Below are positions 1 to 10,776 of a stretch of DNA of 64,000 nt, in pieces. Position 1 is the first letter of the stretch, and every line of letters begins with the position of its first letter. The stretch is from Gonatopus flavifemur (Eukaryota; Arthropoda; Insecta; Hymenoptera; Dryinidae), in assembly GCA_018340375.1 (NCBI GenBank), contig JAFFJZ010000004.1, positions 30,044,001 through 30,108,000 of the forward strand, read 5' to 3'. The notes below the pieces were generated by a model. The model was not told the origin of the DNA. It did no database searches and saw only the letters and a program-made list of their open reading frames with translations. The position numbers and the translations under genes are program-made.

Positions 1-112
1 AAGGAGAGGAAGTGATCAGTGGACTTATACGAAGGAAATGTCCTAATAAATACAGAGGGATCATTGCGGATTACCTGATAAATAGAGAAGTGGTTATACA
101 ATACACAAGTAT

Positions 113-1331
113 GTGGAATACATAACATCCAAAGCGAAGACTGCAGCCATGCTACTAACAAAGGCCCTGCATCGAGACTGGGGAATCAACGCAAAAAACG
201 CGAGAATATTGTACAAAGGAGCAATCGAATCGATACTTACCTACGCTGCAGACACCTGGGGAGGGAAAATCGGGTCGGTGCCGAATCAACGAAAAACCAA
301 ATCAACGAAAAAAAATTGACTAGCAGTATGAAGTTGTCATTTTGTTGCAGTATGAAATGAAATTAGTCATAGATCATTGATTAAATTAAACGAAAATTCT
401 TTATGTTAACCTATTCACTGCACCCGTTCATTACAGTAGACACGTAATTCATCATTCTAATAAAATTATTAATGATCTTCCTAATCGATCAGTACAATCA
501 AACTGTTCCAAACGTCTGTAGAGAACGAAAATCGGTTTGTTGTTATCATAAAGATGACCATACCATAATCATAAACATAACAAAGGGAAATTAAGTTTAC
601 CGTGGGGTTGTGTTAGCAGATCAATGTTTTTTACTCTTCGTTTAATTTAATCAATGATCTATGACTAATTTCATTTCATACTGCAACAAAATGACAACTT
701 CATACTGCTAGTGAATTTGTTTTCGTTGATTTGGTTTTTCGTTGATTCGGCACCGACCCGGAAAATCAACGTAGAACACGTGGAAAAACTGAGACAAACA
801 ACCAGGACTTACCTTGTTCGACTCACCCGAGCCTTCAGGACTGCTCCGACTAATGCCCTGGAGGTAATCGCCAGGACCATGCCAATCCACCTGAAAATAA
901 GAGAGAGGGTTAGAATCGACCAAGCTCAGGGGCTGGAAATAACATCGGAGGAAAAGAAGACCAGGATCAAGGAGATTAAGGAAGCAACACTGGAGGAATG
1001 GCAAAGGGAATGGGATGTGAGCGAAAAAAGAAGGATAACGCACAGAGCTCTGATGAGTGTCTGGAAAAGGATCAACACGGAATGGTTCCAAATAAATCAC
1101 CAGGTCACGCAAGTCCTAACAGGTCATGGGTATCTCAAAAGTTATGAGAAAAGATCCAATCTGAGAGAAGATGATGAGTGTCGGTGTGAGGTCAGTTGGA
1201 CCCCAGAGCACAAACTCTATGAATGTGAAATATATGAGGAGCACAGAAGAGGGCTTGAGACAATAGTGGAAGACAAAGGCCTGACATGGCTCCCATCAAT
1301 CATCGAAGAAGAGGAAGTTTACCAGCTATGA
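113..1331 (+). pseudogene. R1-clade LINE reverse transcriptase, C-terminal remnant split by a MITE
   Basis: This is the end of the second ORF of a non-LTR retrotransposon. It covers the last part of the reverse transcriptase plus the C-terminal zinc-knuckle region. The segment 113-271 gives 53 residues with the R1-type stretch KGAIESILTYAADTWG. After a 488-bp insertion the same frame resumes at 768 and runs 187 residues to a stop at 1329-1331. It contains RAFRTAPTNALEVIARTMPI, the EWQREW/THRALMSVW region, and a C-x-C...H-x4-C knuckle near 1190-1230. All of these are typical of R1/Waldo-like elements. The element is 5'-truncated: the reading frame upstream of 113 has stops within 1-112. No 3' target-site duplication could be placed. 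Clade assignment is by motif recall, not alignment. Confidence 0.8.
272..759. mobile_element. hAT-like MITE with long inverted repeats, inserted in the R1 LINE
   Basis: This is a 488-bp non-coding element. Its terminal inverted repeats begin GGGTCGGTGCCGAATCAACG and match over about 125 bp; the left arm is 272-398 and the right arm is about 633-759. It is flanked by an exact 8-bp duplication GGAAAATC (264-271 and 760-767). Removing the element and one duplication copy rejoins the LINE frame, so the boundaries are certain. An 8-bp duplication fits hAT (or P) transposases. Terminus identity alone does not name the family. Confidence 0.9.
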
Positions 1332-1780
1332 AGAGGAATGGTAGAGACCATACTAAGAGATGACGGATGACAAGAGAGGAAACTCTAAACGACCAACAAC
1401 GAGGACCAATCAACACGAAGAATGACTGCATAAAGGATGACAACGAGCACTAGGCTAGAAACTAGACTTGGAGGAGAGTGGCAGTGTTCAATACCCGAGT
1501 CTGGCCCTTCACCAGCTTGTAAAACATCCTGGCTAAGGGAGCGACTAACAGTCCCACCTCCACGCGGTTCCCCGCGGGCAACGCTTCCATTTCAATCCGT
1601 GGAATTGGAAGCGGCTGAGTGGACTGTTCCCAGAAATGGGGGTACACCCTCTCGGGAGCAGAATCATTGGGACTATTCAATCACAGGATTAGGATTCCAA
1701 TGCTTTCGCAATAGGAGAGGGGATTTTTCCAAGATCGGGCCCCACGCGGTGGTTCCCGGTAGTAAGTAGATGATAAGTGA
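1332..1780 (+). other. Probable 3' untranslated region of the R1-type LINE
   Basis: This stretch is less AT-rich than the flanking DNA and follows the LINE stop codon directly. A 110-codon open frame (1437-1769) shows no recognisable domain and is probably chance. No poly(A) tail or target-site duplication was found, so the 3' limit is approximate. Confidence 0.35.
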
Positions 1781-1989
1781 ATGCTTTTCACTTTGGATCC
1801 GGTATGAGGGTAGCCTCGAGGAACGGTACCACACACATTATATGTATGGACCCGGAATGGATGACTCGATGTAAGTTCACAAAAAAGAAGGTTTTCTCCG
1901 TGTCAACTGAGATCGGAACTTGAAACGCGTTTTTCTCGAAATGGCATTTCTGAAGTCGGTGACCAATATTACTCAAACACTAATGAATC

Positions 1990-2460
1990 GATCTCCTTGA
2001 AATTTTGCAGGCTCATTGAATACATAAAAATGTAGTCCTTGATCGTTCGATTCTTTGTTTTAAGAAAACATGGCCGTTTTATAGCCAAAAACAGCTGTTC
2101 TTCTCGTTAAAATCAAACCATTAATTTTGACTGTCTACCATTTTGTGAAAAATGAATATTTTTTTGAATCCTTCGATTGAAGACTAGTTTATACTTATAT
2201 TTGACTAAATCCATCTACATTTTTTGTTTCAGATGATCCGCTTCACCGCAAAGTTGGTCACCGCAAACCGTATACATAAAAACATTATTTCTCTGACGGC
2301 CATTTGCCACTAAACCATGTAATATTTTTCAATGAAAGAATCACTGAAAGTCCTTCAAGATGTGTTCTTTAAAATGATATATTGATCGATTGAAAAAGTG
2401 TTGTAGTTTTCTTTGAAGAAATTCATAAAAAAGGCCTTTGTTTGCGCTTCAAGTGGGGGT
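1990..2460. other. Unassigned AT-rich DNA
   Basis: I see no supported gene, inverted repeat or other element in this stretch. Confidence 0.4.
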
Positions 2461-2469
2461 AAACCTTCA

Positions 2470-2605
2470 AGTTATATGGAGCAAATTATACAAGATTAGG
2501 GTTATCGTGGATATGCAGAAATCGAACGGTTAACGGATAATAGGCAGGGTTCGAGAATTTCATCAAACCAGTCATAAAACTAATTACTTCATGATGATGA
2601 TGGAC
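2470..2605 (+). repeat. 3' end fragment of an RTE-like LINE
   Basis: About 125 bp closely match 49797-49925, the 3' end of the better preserved LINE at 49.3 kb. Both copies encode the last residues (…IIQD…AEIERL…SNQS) and end in an ATGATGATG-type microsatellite tail. This copy has an in-frame stop after IIQD and lacks all upstream coding sequence. Confidence 0.75.
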
Positions 2606-2924
2606 CTATAACATGTATCTGATATGTGCAATGTTATATGTTGTCGATTCGTCGATCATTCACGTAGCAGATATATGTAAAATATCATGTCATCATTTTT
2701 ATAAATTATAACCCAATTTATGAAATCGTTCCGTTTGATTAAATATACATGCAGTTATTCCTGCTTTTGCGATTATGTCGTGAAGCCCAATGTAACATTC
2801 CGTATACTGTCATTAAAATGATGACCCTTCATTTTCAATTAGACAAAAAGTCATCATCAGATGAAATATGATTAATGTGTATATTTCCTATATCTTGATT
2901 ATTTGAAAACCAATGGACTTATAT

Positions 2925-3218
2925 AGGGTTACCAGATCGCCGGCGGCCGAAATGAGGACACCTCCCCTGCCATACCTGATGACCTTTTTTTTTTTAGAGA
3001 CCAGTATAAATCAGACCGTGCTTTTTATATATTATATATCTTTGTTTTAAATATCTAATACAGCATAACGAGCATATAATATTTGACTTAGAAGTCGAAT
3101 TGAAAATTTTTATGGAAAATTCATAAAAATGAGGACACTGGCCGAGAAAAGAGGACACGACCTGCAACTGGTATAAATGAGGACATGTCCACTAAAATGA
3201 GGACGTCTGGTAACCCTA
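2925..3218. mobile_element. Short hAT-like MITE (AGGGTTACCAGA termini)
   Basis: This element of about 294 bp starts AGGGTTACCAGA and ends TCTGGTAACCCT(A). It is flanked by the 8-bp direct repeat ACTTATAT (2917-2924 and 3219-3226). Internally 'aaatgaggaca' recurs near both ends as a subterminal repeat. There is no coding capacity. The 8-bp duplication suggests hAT mobilisation. Confidence 0.75.
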
Positions 3219-3342
3219 ACTTATATATGGATGTAAATAACAATATCATTCGATGAAACGGAAATTGATGGAATATTAATACATGCTGAAATTAGAAGTA
3301 TCTTATAATCATCATAACGTCGTTACTTTATATGAAAAATGT

Positions 3343-3400
3343 GTAGCGCAAAGGTAAGTGAGTAAGATCAGTGATCAGAAGATCCAAGGATCGATTCCAA
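3343..3400 (+). repeat. tRNA-like SINE head (candidate)
   Basis: An A-box-like TAGCGCAAAGG at 3344 and a B-box-like GGATCGATTCC at 3388-3398 lie about 44 bp apart, as in a Pol III internal promoter. No acceptor stem closes, so this is a SINE head or tRNA pseudogene rather than a tRNA. Confidence 0.35.
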
Positions 3401-3554
3401 TGAGGGAATGAAGTCGATAATTTCTTTTCTCGGGGCATACTAGTATTTCACATTCCATGATTCACGCGTTTGTAACATTGCAATAATCATATATCTGAGG
3501 CGGACATTTGCATGTATTATATTGGGTGTGTGAATATGACACCGCCCTATCCTA

Positions 3555-3758
3555 ACACACAGTACTCCTGAATAGAACAGAAGTTTGACAAAAATGTCGA
3601 CAGAAACTGCTTGGATATTCTTTTTTGCCATCCCAAAAATAGTCGGAAACCATGGAAACCAAAATCATTTCCGTTTTTTTTCGTTAAAAACACGAATTCA
3701 GTATTTTTTTGGTGCTTTTTAACAAAAAGTAAAGTAACGGTTCTAGAAATTGTGTGTC

Positions 3759-3790
<32 letters not shown>

Positions 3791-3845
3791 AATTGAATTC
3801 CCAAATTTTCATAATTGTCTAGTGAGATAAGTACTAAAAGGTAAT
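3555..3845 (+). repeat. Interspersed repeat with internal (TG)n, copy 1
   Basis: This unit recurs in inverted orientation at 5375-5735. The two share the opening (cagtactcctgaat), the central 'aaaatcatttccg…cgttaaaaacacgaattc' region, a TG microsatellite at about 3756-3786, and the closing AATTGAATTC…AAATTTTC region. Immediately upstream, 3515-3546 resembles the mariner right terminus at 6945-6980, so the unit may have arisen as a mariner-derived MITE. The open frames here are shadows of the microsatellite. Confidence 0.8.
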
Positions 3846-4299
3846 GTTGCTGAAGTTTGAATCGTTTATAGAAACGAAACAAAAATTCAAATCCATAAAA
3901 TCTGATCAATGATCTTGCTTTAAATTCTTGAATTAACTCTTTTAAACTGAAAACATCGCTCAGAGAAAAGACTGCAAGATTTTAGGGCTTTAACAACTGA
4001 ATATTTCGTTATTCGATTGCCAATTTTTTTCAATAAACGATTCAAACTTTCGCAACATAAAAGAAATGATTGTGATATTTTATTTTATGGACCACTTCAC
4101 TGCTGAAGACATAAATGAATCACAAAAAATTTCAGAATCACCCCGGTTTTAATCCTGGTAAAAATAATGAGAATCTCACATTCGTTGGTTTACTTACAAA
4201 TTAAACATGAATTTATAAATTACAAAACATAACGCGTTAAACACATAACGCGAAGAAAATTCAACAACAGCTGTTGTCAGTCGGTCGGCATAACAAAAA

Positions 4300-4800
4300 T
4301 CATGGCCCAAATTGATTCGGTGACGGCCTCAATAGTTTTTCAATTCTTGATGTACAGATCTTCGACTTGTTCAGATCGAATCCCGAGGCTATTCCAACGA
4401 GATGTTGGAGGCAATCTTTGAAATGGTCGAAAAGTACGGTAGCTTGAAAGTTTTATATACTTTGATAGCCTCAAACGTGGTTTTCGATTCTTTAAGATGC
4501 TCGTCGAAATCAGGCCCAACAAACCGGGTAGAAAAAGGACACCCCACGGTTTCGCCGATAGTTTTGAAAGTTGAAAAAGGGTATTGTTCTCAAGGGTCCG
4601 TGGCCTTCAGAAATCTTAGGATCATTCAGTTTGTCGGGTGAACTTATCTACCCGATTTATGGGACCTGATTTGGATGAGCATGTTAAAGAATTGAAGACG
4701 ACATTCGAGGCTACCAGAATAACCAAAACTCTAAAGATACACGTACTCCTCAACGATCTTGAAGATTCTCTTCAACATCGCGTGATGTATGAATTCTTCC
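4300..4800 (+). pseudogene. Decayed transposon ORF, family uncertain
   Basis: Several short open pieces in different frames look like one broken coding region. The clearest is 4672-4780, encoding VKELKTTFEATRITKTLKI followed by HVLLNDLED. This resembles the 'TPKIHVLLHHLEDF' motif seen in transposon-derived proteins of arthropods and hydra. The intervening frames carry stops and frameshifts. I recognise the motif style but cannot name the family. It may equally be a remnant of the element that hosts the 4822-5012 foldback. Confidence 0.3.
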
Positions 4801-4821
4801 TTTTTTTTTGTCAAGTGCACT

Positions 4822-5012
4822 GAAAAAAAATGGGGTAGAGCTAACCACATATGAGTTCGAATACGGGGAATCTCGCCACGCGGTCGATTCAACCGAATAC
4901 CGATTGAAATGACCGAATAAGCATTTACTCCAATGGATATTCGGTTGAGTGAACCGCACGGCGAGATTTGCCGTATCCAAATTCATGTGTAGTTGAATCC
5001 ACTACATTTTTC
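4822..5012. mobile_element. Foldback MITE, about 190 bp
   Basis: The arms 4822-4905 and about 4935-5012 are imperfect inverted copies. They pair AATACGGGGAATCTCGCC with GGCGAGATTTGCCGTATC, and TTCAACCGAATA with TATTCGGTTGA. There is no coding sequence, and no target-site duplication could be fixed. Confidence 0.7.
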
Positions 5013-5374
5013 CTAGAACTCAGTATGAACCAGGGAATGTTGAATTCCCATAATGTTTTCATGATAAAAATCGGTGTGATTGTACACGAAAAATTCCATA
5101 TTGGTATTAGACCGATATAGAATTATCAATCAACTTCAGTATTATGACAATGATGCGAATCGTTACGACAACGAAACTATGCCGTGTTTCGTTGCCACAC
5201 CTATACCGGCATAGCTGCGACATTCATGTACTTTGTGTTATGTACGGGTCAATACCATAAGGTTATGGACACCATAATATAGTTACCATGACGATACTGA
5301 TTTTTCCGTGTAGAATTTTTTGTAATTCACGAATGTATTTTGCGATGCAGCAGTTCATGAAATGAAATATTCAA

Positions 5375-5431
5375 ATTATCTCTTCTAGTATTTACCTCAT
5401 TGAACAATATTGAAAATTTGAGAATTCAATT

Positions 5432-5466
<35 letters not shown>

Positions 5467-5735
5467 GCACACAGAGGCGCACGCGCACGCACATTTACAC
5501 ACGCACTGACGCACACATGCACACACACATACATACACAAAAATTTTACAACCATCACTTTACTTTCTGGTAAAAAGCGAAAAAACACAGAATTCGTGTT
5601 TTCTAACGAAAAAAAACGAAAATGATTTTGGTTCTCATGTTTTCCGACTATTTTGGGGATGGTGAGAAAGGATATCCAACCAGTTATTGTCGACATTTTT
5701 GTCAACCTTTCGTTCCATTCAGGAGCACTGTGAAC
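5375..5735 (-). repeat. Interspersed repeat with internal (CA)n, copy 2
   Basis: This is the inverted counterpart of 3555-3845, with a longer compound CA/CG-rich tract (about 5436-5538). It lies next to the 5' side of the decayed mariner at 5873, which has no left terminus. This repeat or a deletion may have removed it. Confidence 0.8.
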
Positions 5736-5872
5736 ACATGTCGTTGTTAATATTACTCACGTGTACTAATATATGGCAACATTTGTATTCTATAGTACTT
5801 TTTGTTAGCTGTCAAACGCACTACGCGACATTTGGTTTGGTTTGAGAGCGACAAATTTTTACCCCCTTCAAC

Positions 5873-6903
5873 ATGTCGGTTTTCGTTCCAAGTAAACATC
5901 ATGTGCAGGAAATGTTGTTACACTATTTCATTGCAAAGAAAAGTGCAGCGGAAACGTATCGTTTGCTTGTGGAGATTTACAGTGAGCATGCTCCATCCAA
6001 TACAACTTGCAAGGAATGGCTTCGACGATTTCAAAATAATGATTTTGGCATTGAGAACCAAGAATACAAAAAACCACCAAAAAAATTTGAAGATGCTGAT
6101 TTGGAAGCATTATTGACAGCAGATTCTTGCCAGACTCAAGCAGAACTGGCTGCAGCGTTGAATGTTGAACGATCAACTGTTGCGAAGCGTTTAAAAGCAA
6201 TAGGAATGGTTCAAAAACTCAATAACTGGGTCCCACATGAATTGAGAGAAAAAGGCATGGGACGTTGAAAAACAATTTGTGAAATACTACTTCAAAGACA
6301 GCAACGACAAAGATTTTTGCGTCGAATAGTCACAGGAAATGGAAAATAGATATATTATGAGAATCTAAAACGCCAAAAATCTTGTGTGAAACCAGGTGAA
6401 CCGGGCCCATCACAGCCAAAAAGAAATATTCATTGTGCCGAAGTTATGCTCCGCATTTGGTAGGATCAGAGAGGTGTTGTATATTATGAGTTGCTCGAAC
6501 CCTCTCAAACTATTAATGGAGAACTTTACCGACGACAACTGATGCAATTAAAGCGAGCCATAGAAAAAAAACGACCAGAATGGATGAATAGGCACAGTCA
6601 AACAATTCTGCAACATGACAATGCCAAACCGCACAAGTCATGAGGAAACATTTAGATGGACAGAACTGGGGAGTACTATTCCACCCGCTATATTCACCAG
6701 ACATAGCTCCATCGGATCACCACTTATTTCGGACAATGCATTCAGATCTTACAGGAGAACGGTTCACTAAATACGGGAGTATCAAAATTTGGCCTAATAA
6801 TTGAATCAGCTCAAAAGATCAGGATTTCTTCAGGCAAGGAATACATAAATTACCTGGAAGATGGGCAAAGCTTGTAGCTGCAGATGGAGCATACTTTAAA
6901 TAA
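5873..6903 (+). pseudogene. Mariner transposase, decayed (copy 1)
   Basis: This is a mariner-family DD34D transposase, the enzyme that cuts and joins transposon ends at TA sites. The first 125 residues are open. They include the two helix-turn-helix regions (FIAKKSAAETYRLLVEIY; QTQAELAAALNVERSTVAKR) and WVPHEL. After the stop at 6266-6268 the homology continues with stops and frameshifts through equivalents of the GDEKW, HDNARPH and YSPDIAPSDHHLF motifs (about 6330, 6614 and 6690-6725). It ends at an ADGAYFK-type C-terminus with stop 6901-6903. The terminus TTGGGTTTGTGAATGTAACG is visible in reverse complement ending at 6980, beside a TA, but no matching left terminus was found. The copy is 5'-damaged and inactive. 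Confidence 0.9.
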
Positions 6904-6944
6904 ACTGTTCTTCAATTTTCTAAACAAGGAAATGTGTTTCATTT

Positions 6945-6980
6945 CAACGAAAAAGGGCGGCGTTACATTCACAAACCCAA
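6945..6980 (-). repeat. Right terminal inverted repeat of mariner copy 1
   Basis: The reverse complement reads TTGGGTTTGTGAATGTAACG… and abuts a TA dinucleotide at 6981-6982, as mariner ends do. A related sequence lies at 3515-3546. Confidence 0.55.
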
Positions 6981-7076
6981 TATATGTGCTCGAGACGCAT
7001 TTGCACGTATCGATACTTATCCAAATATGACAAAATTTCAAAACTCACGTATTCAATCGGTATTTGCACTTCAGAA

Positions 7077-8799
7077 GAGGGGTGTGCGAACCTTGAATTT
7101 TTCAGTCGAACCGAACTCGAACCGAACTTCAAATATATTTTCCAAATCGACCCGAACTCGAACCGAACTTCAAATATATTCTTCAAATCGAACCGAACCG
7201 AACTTTGAAAAGTCGAACCGAACTCCAAATGTATTTTTCAAGTCGAACCGAACTCGAACCGAACTCCAAATTTTCCCAGTTGAACCGAACCGAACTCCAA
7301 ATTTTCCCAGTTGAACCGAACCGAACTGCAAATATATTTTTCAAGTTGAACGGAACTTTGTAATTTTGAACCTACTTGCAACTTCCAAAACGTCTAATCG
7401 CAAAGCCAAAACTAAATTAGAAATACATTTATGAAAACAGAATCCATCATGAATTCATCTTTTAAAGTGACGTTTCATATGCAGCATGTTGCAGTAATAA
7501 AACAGTCTACCCTAGTAGCACCAAAAGTACGTAAAACATTTTGAGAATGTTCATTAAACGTTTGGGTAATTTAGAAACGTTCGGAGAATATTCTATGGGT
7601 CAATTTAAAATTGAGTGCAGATAAAATTTTCCTCTGTTTCCGAATGTTCAATTGCAGCGACTAGTATTTAAATATTGATAAAATGGTCGCAAATTTGAGG
7701 CAAGTAACGAAGAACACTTCAATTCTTCAATAAATCACAGAAAAGTGTCCATAGTGTAATCTAGTGTTGATTTATTACCATATTTCTGGAATAACAGGGT
7801 TGTCCTTCTTGGTAACAGAGTGGTTTTTTATGTAAGTTTAACATATCCCACGTATCTAGATGAATTTGAAATTGGGTGCAGAACACTTTTATCATAAATT
7901 TCAATAATCACAAAGTAAAATTTCCTCCTAATATAATTATTTATATCCTCATGCAATATTTGGAACATGATTAACTCACATTAGAAACCACTCTGTTACC
8001 AAGAATGATTACTCTACTATTGAAAAAAAATGGTGATGAATCAACACTACTTTGAGGTTTGTGGTAGCGTTGATTACAAACCTCTTTGCATAAAAGACAA
8101 GGACACTCAACTCACTGCATTTTTCTCTCTTTCTTTTGTTTGCAGCTGTCTCTTTTTATTTGTGTAAACCCCATGTTTACTGACTCGTCCTCCTAGTATA
8201 ATATCTTTACAGTCTAATCACGCAGAACTTATGGGTTCATTATATATATCCCGCGCATCTGAGGAGGCAAAATAATGAGGCTGCGAATAGAATTCATTAT
8301 GAATATATTTAATTTCATCTAATCCGCAGTATTGTCAACAAGGTTATCCGAAATATAAACTTTTTCAATTATTCAAGTTTGAGACTCGAAACTACACCAG
8401 GAAAAATCACAGATTCAATCAACTTGCGTCTATCAAGTACCCAATATCATGTCAATTCGACTTGGAAACAAGTTGTTTCTGCGTGTTTACAAGCAAAAAT
8501 AACATGGGAACGCCTGTATGTGTGTTCTCCATCACTTGAACTTGGCATCGATATCAGATCAACTTGATGATAGGTCGATTCAACATCGTCTTTTCCTCCA
8601 GCGTAGTCGAATTTTTTCGGGTTTTGAGTCTAAAGTTCGAAGCAAATCGTGACAAATCGAATCTCGAGCCGAACGTTTTCAATGAATTCAGTTCGAAATT
8701 TGAACCGAACCGAACCTTTTTTGCTAATCAAGTTCGAAGTTCGAACCGAACAGTAGGAGTTCGGTTCGGTTCGAGATTCGAACGGTTCGCACACCCCTA
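7077..8799. mobile_element. 1.7-kb hAT-like element with GAACCGAAC subterminal repeats
   Basis: The termini GAGGGGTGTGCGAACC (7077) and GGTTCGCACACCCCTA (to 8799) are inverted. They are flanked by the exact 8-bp duplication CTTCAGAA (7069-7076 and 8800-8807). Directly inside each end, GAACCGAAC-type motifs repeat in quick succession (7110-7345 and 8690-8785), alternating on the left with CAAATATATTTT. The interior has no transposase-like frame. The 8-bp duplication and subterminal repeat clusters fit a non-autonomous hAT element. Confidence 0.85.
7806..8006. mobile_element. Nested MITE inside the 7.1-kb hAT-like element
   Basis: A 20-bp inverted repeat, TTCTTGGTAACAGAGTGGTT on the left and its complement at 7985-8005, encloses about 160 bp of AT-rich DNA. 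The target-site duplication is unclear. Confidence 0.6.
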
Positions 8800-8814
8800 C
8801 TTCAGAATGTCGTA

Positions 8815-9400
8815 GGGGCATATGAGTTCCATTCCGGTCAGTTGAAGACTGTGGGAAATTGTTTTTTGCGATCCCTATTATTCGCCAATGTTTTGAAAAC
8901 ATGGCTTTCCTGTGTTTATGTCATCCGAATATCATGAAACTCTGAGCATAGTCAATTCATGAGATCTCAACAGTGTGATATAAGTTTTAGGCAAATCGGA
9001 ATTGAGGGGAAAAAAGGGTAAGCACTGAACTTCAACAGAAGACTGAAGAATTCCACTATTAGGTGGACATCTTCTGTTCTTTTCATTCAATCTTCATGAA
9101 ATTTCCACCACAGTTATATGTAGTATCTTATACAAGTTTCAATCTAACATTCCTCATAGAGAACAGGGGAAAAAGCAAATACGTATAAAAAATTTCGATT
9201 TTGCGATCGCTAGTATTTCTGTTTGTAGTTATCCGATTGCAATGAAACTTTTACCACGTTTCAGTAACAACTGCATAGTAGTGTACGAATTCAATTCAAA
9301 TTGTTGGAGGAATGTAGAGGAAAATTCTCCCTTCAATTCCGTGAAAAAAGCGGGGTTTGCGTTTGTTCCACATGATTGTTTCATTGCCACTGGACGAACA
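8815..9400 (-). repeat. Interspersed repeat shared with 24.0-24.9 kb
   Basis: Read on the minus strand, this stretch aligns collinearly with 24010-24570. Shared blocks are: 'aaacttgta…gactac', 'tggtgaaaatttcat', 'cagtgcttaccctttttcccctcaattccgatt' in short matched runs, 'tttcatgatattcggat', and 'gcatgttttcaaaa'. No protein is recognisable. The family resembles LINE 3' regions, but that is inference. Confidence 0.7.
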
Positions 9401-10256
9401 TAAATTGAACGTCACGTGTTATGTATTTTGCATTGTTCGAAAACCAGCGCCGCGGTCATAGCACAAGTAACGAAGGGCAATCAACGAGAAGACAAATCAA
9501 CGAAATCATTGTTTGAAGAGGGAGAGTGTGACGTATCTCTGTTTTCAATAAAACAAGACGAAAAAGATAACTCAATAACTCGAAATTACACATCAATCCG
9601 TCCATGAAATGTCTCGTATCTATGATGCATTACAAATCTTGGATAACCGAGCACGCGAGGTACTCAGGCCGCCCTTGTTTTGTCTAGATCTCTCGAATGC
9701 CGTGGAGTAACATTTTCGAAAACGAAACGAAAATTGTCGTTATGTTCCAGAAATTAGTTTTGCTTGTGGAATTTGGAAATCAAACGTATTCGAATTTGAA
9801 TAAAATACTCTTTTCCCTCCCATCGTCGAATTACGGCAAAATACGTCCTTGGAAAGAAATTTTCTCTTGATTTTGTGGAAAGTTGAGGCAAAATCCTAAG
9901 TTCCATGCCTTGGTAATAATTTTTTGTATTGAAAGCTTTCCAAGAGACAGGCATTTGAAAAAAGTGGGTTTTAGAAACCAAGAACTCCGACATATGTTGT
10001 AAACCTGGAATCATAATAGAATAAGAAAAAAAGAAACAAATGATACGTATCTCACATTTTTCAACAGAGAATTCGGGATAACCATTTCAAAAACATTTAT
10101 GAACTCTTGGAAAATCCGATATGAAATGATCCATACATAGCAAATAATTATACCAAATATGAATCATATATGTTTTTGACCGTTTCCTGCAAACATATAT
10201 GTTGCGCGCGATACCATATATGCTTTATATGTATCACTGATGAGGCTTCGGCCACA
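9401..10256. other. Unassigned AT-rich DNA
   Basis: There is no supported gene or element here. Scattered CATATATG-like octamers occur at 10155-10235, next to the DD41D insertion, and resume at 12581-12608 on its far side. Confidence 0.4.
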
Positions 10257-10776
10257 TACAGGGTGTCCCATTTTAATTTTTATATCAGAATAACTCAAAA
10301 ACAAGGGGTTTTGAAGGAAAATGTTTCGAACAAAAGTTGTGAGATTCCGAGGAGGACATCTGATGGTGACCTTGACTTTGGCTTTAGATCTCAACTTCAA
10401 GGTCATTCAGGGGTCAACTTTTGTTTCTTAAATGAAATCCCCTATTTCTGACTGCAGATTCAGATTTGACGTTGAAAAGCAAGAAACTTTTGTCTGAATC
10501 ATTTTTCCGAATTCCGTACAGATGGCGCTCTAATCGATAAGAAATGAGTTTTATGAAACACTCGTATTGCTTTCTGTGTAAAACGACATTCAACTCTCCA
10601 GTGTTTTTTTTCAGCTTCTGAGGATGACCGTCGCCATTAAAGTTACCCAATGTGCACCACGAGGAGGTTAAGCGATCGGATTTTGCACATCTTTCAGGCC
10701 CTGAAAAGGGCCGATTGTCTGGACTGTAGAGGTGTGTAATTTTCCACGACAAACGCTCTGCAATATGTATGAAAAT

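Noticed and set aside
708..1112. 134-codon minus-strand frame.
   Set aside because: It is the antisense shadow of the LINE coding sequence and includes bases of the inserted MITE. No domain was found.
3547..3909. Minus-strand frame with a His-Thr repeat, and the similar frame at 5397-5705.
   Set aside because: Both are translations of the TG/CA microsatellite inside an interspersed repeat.
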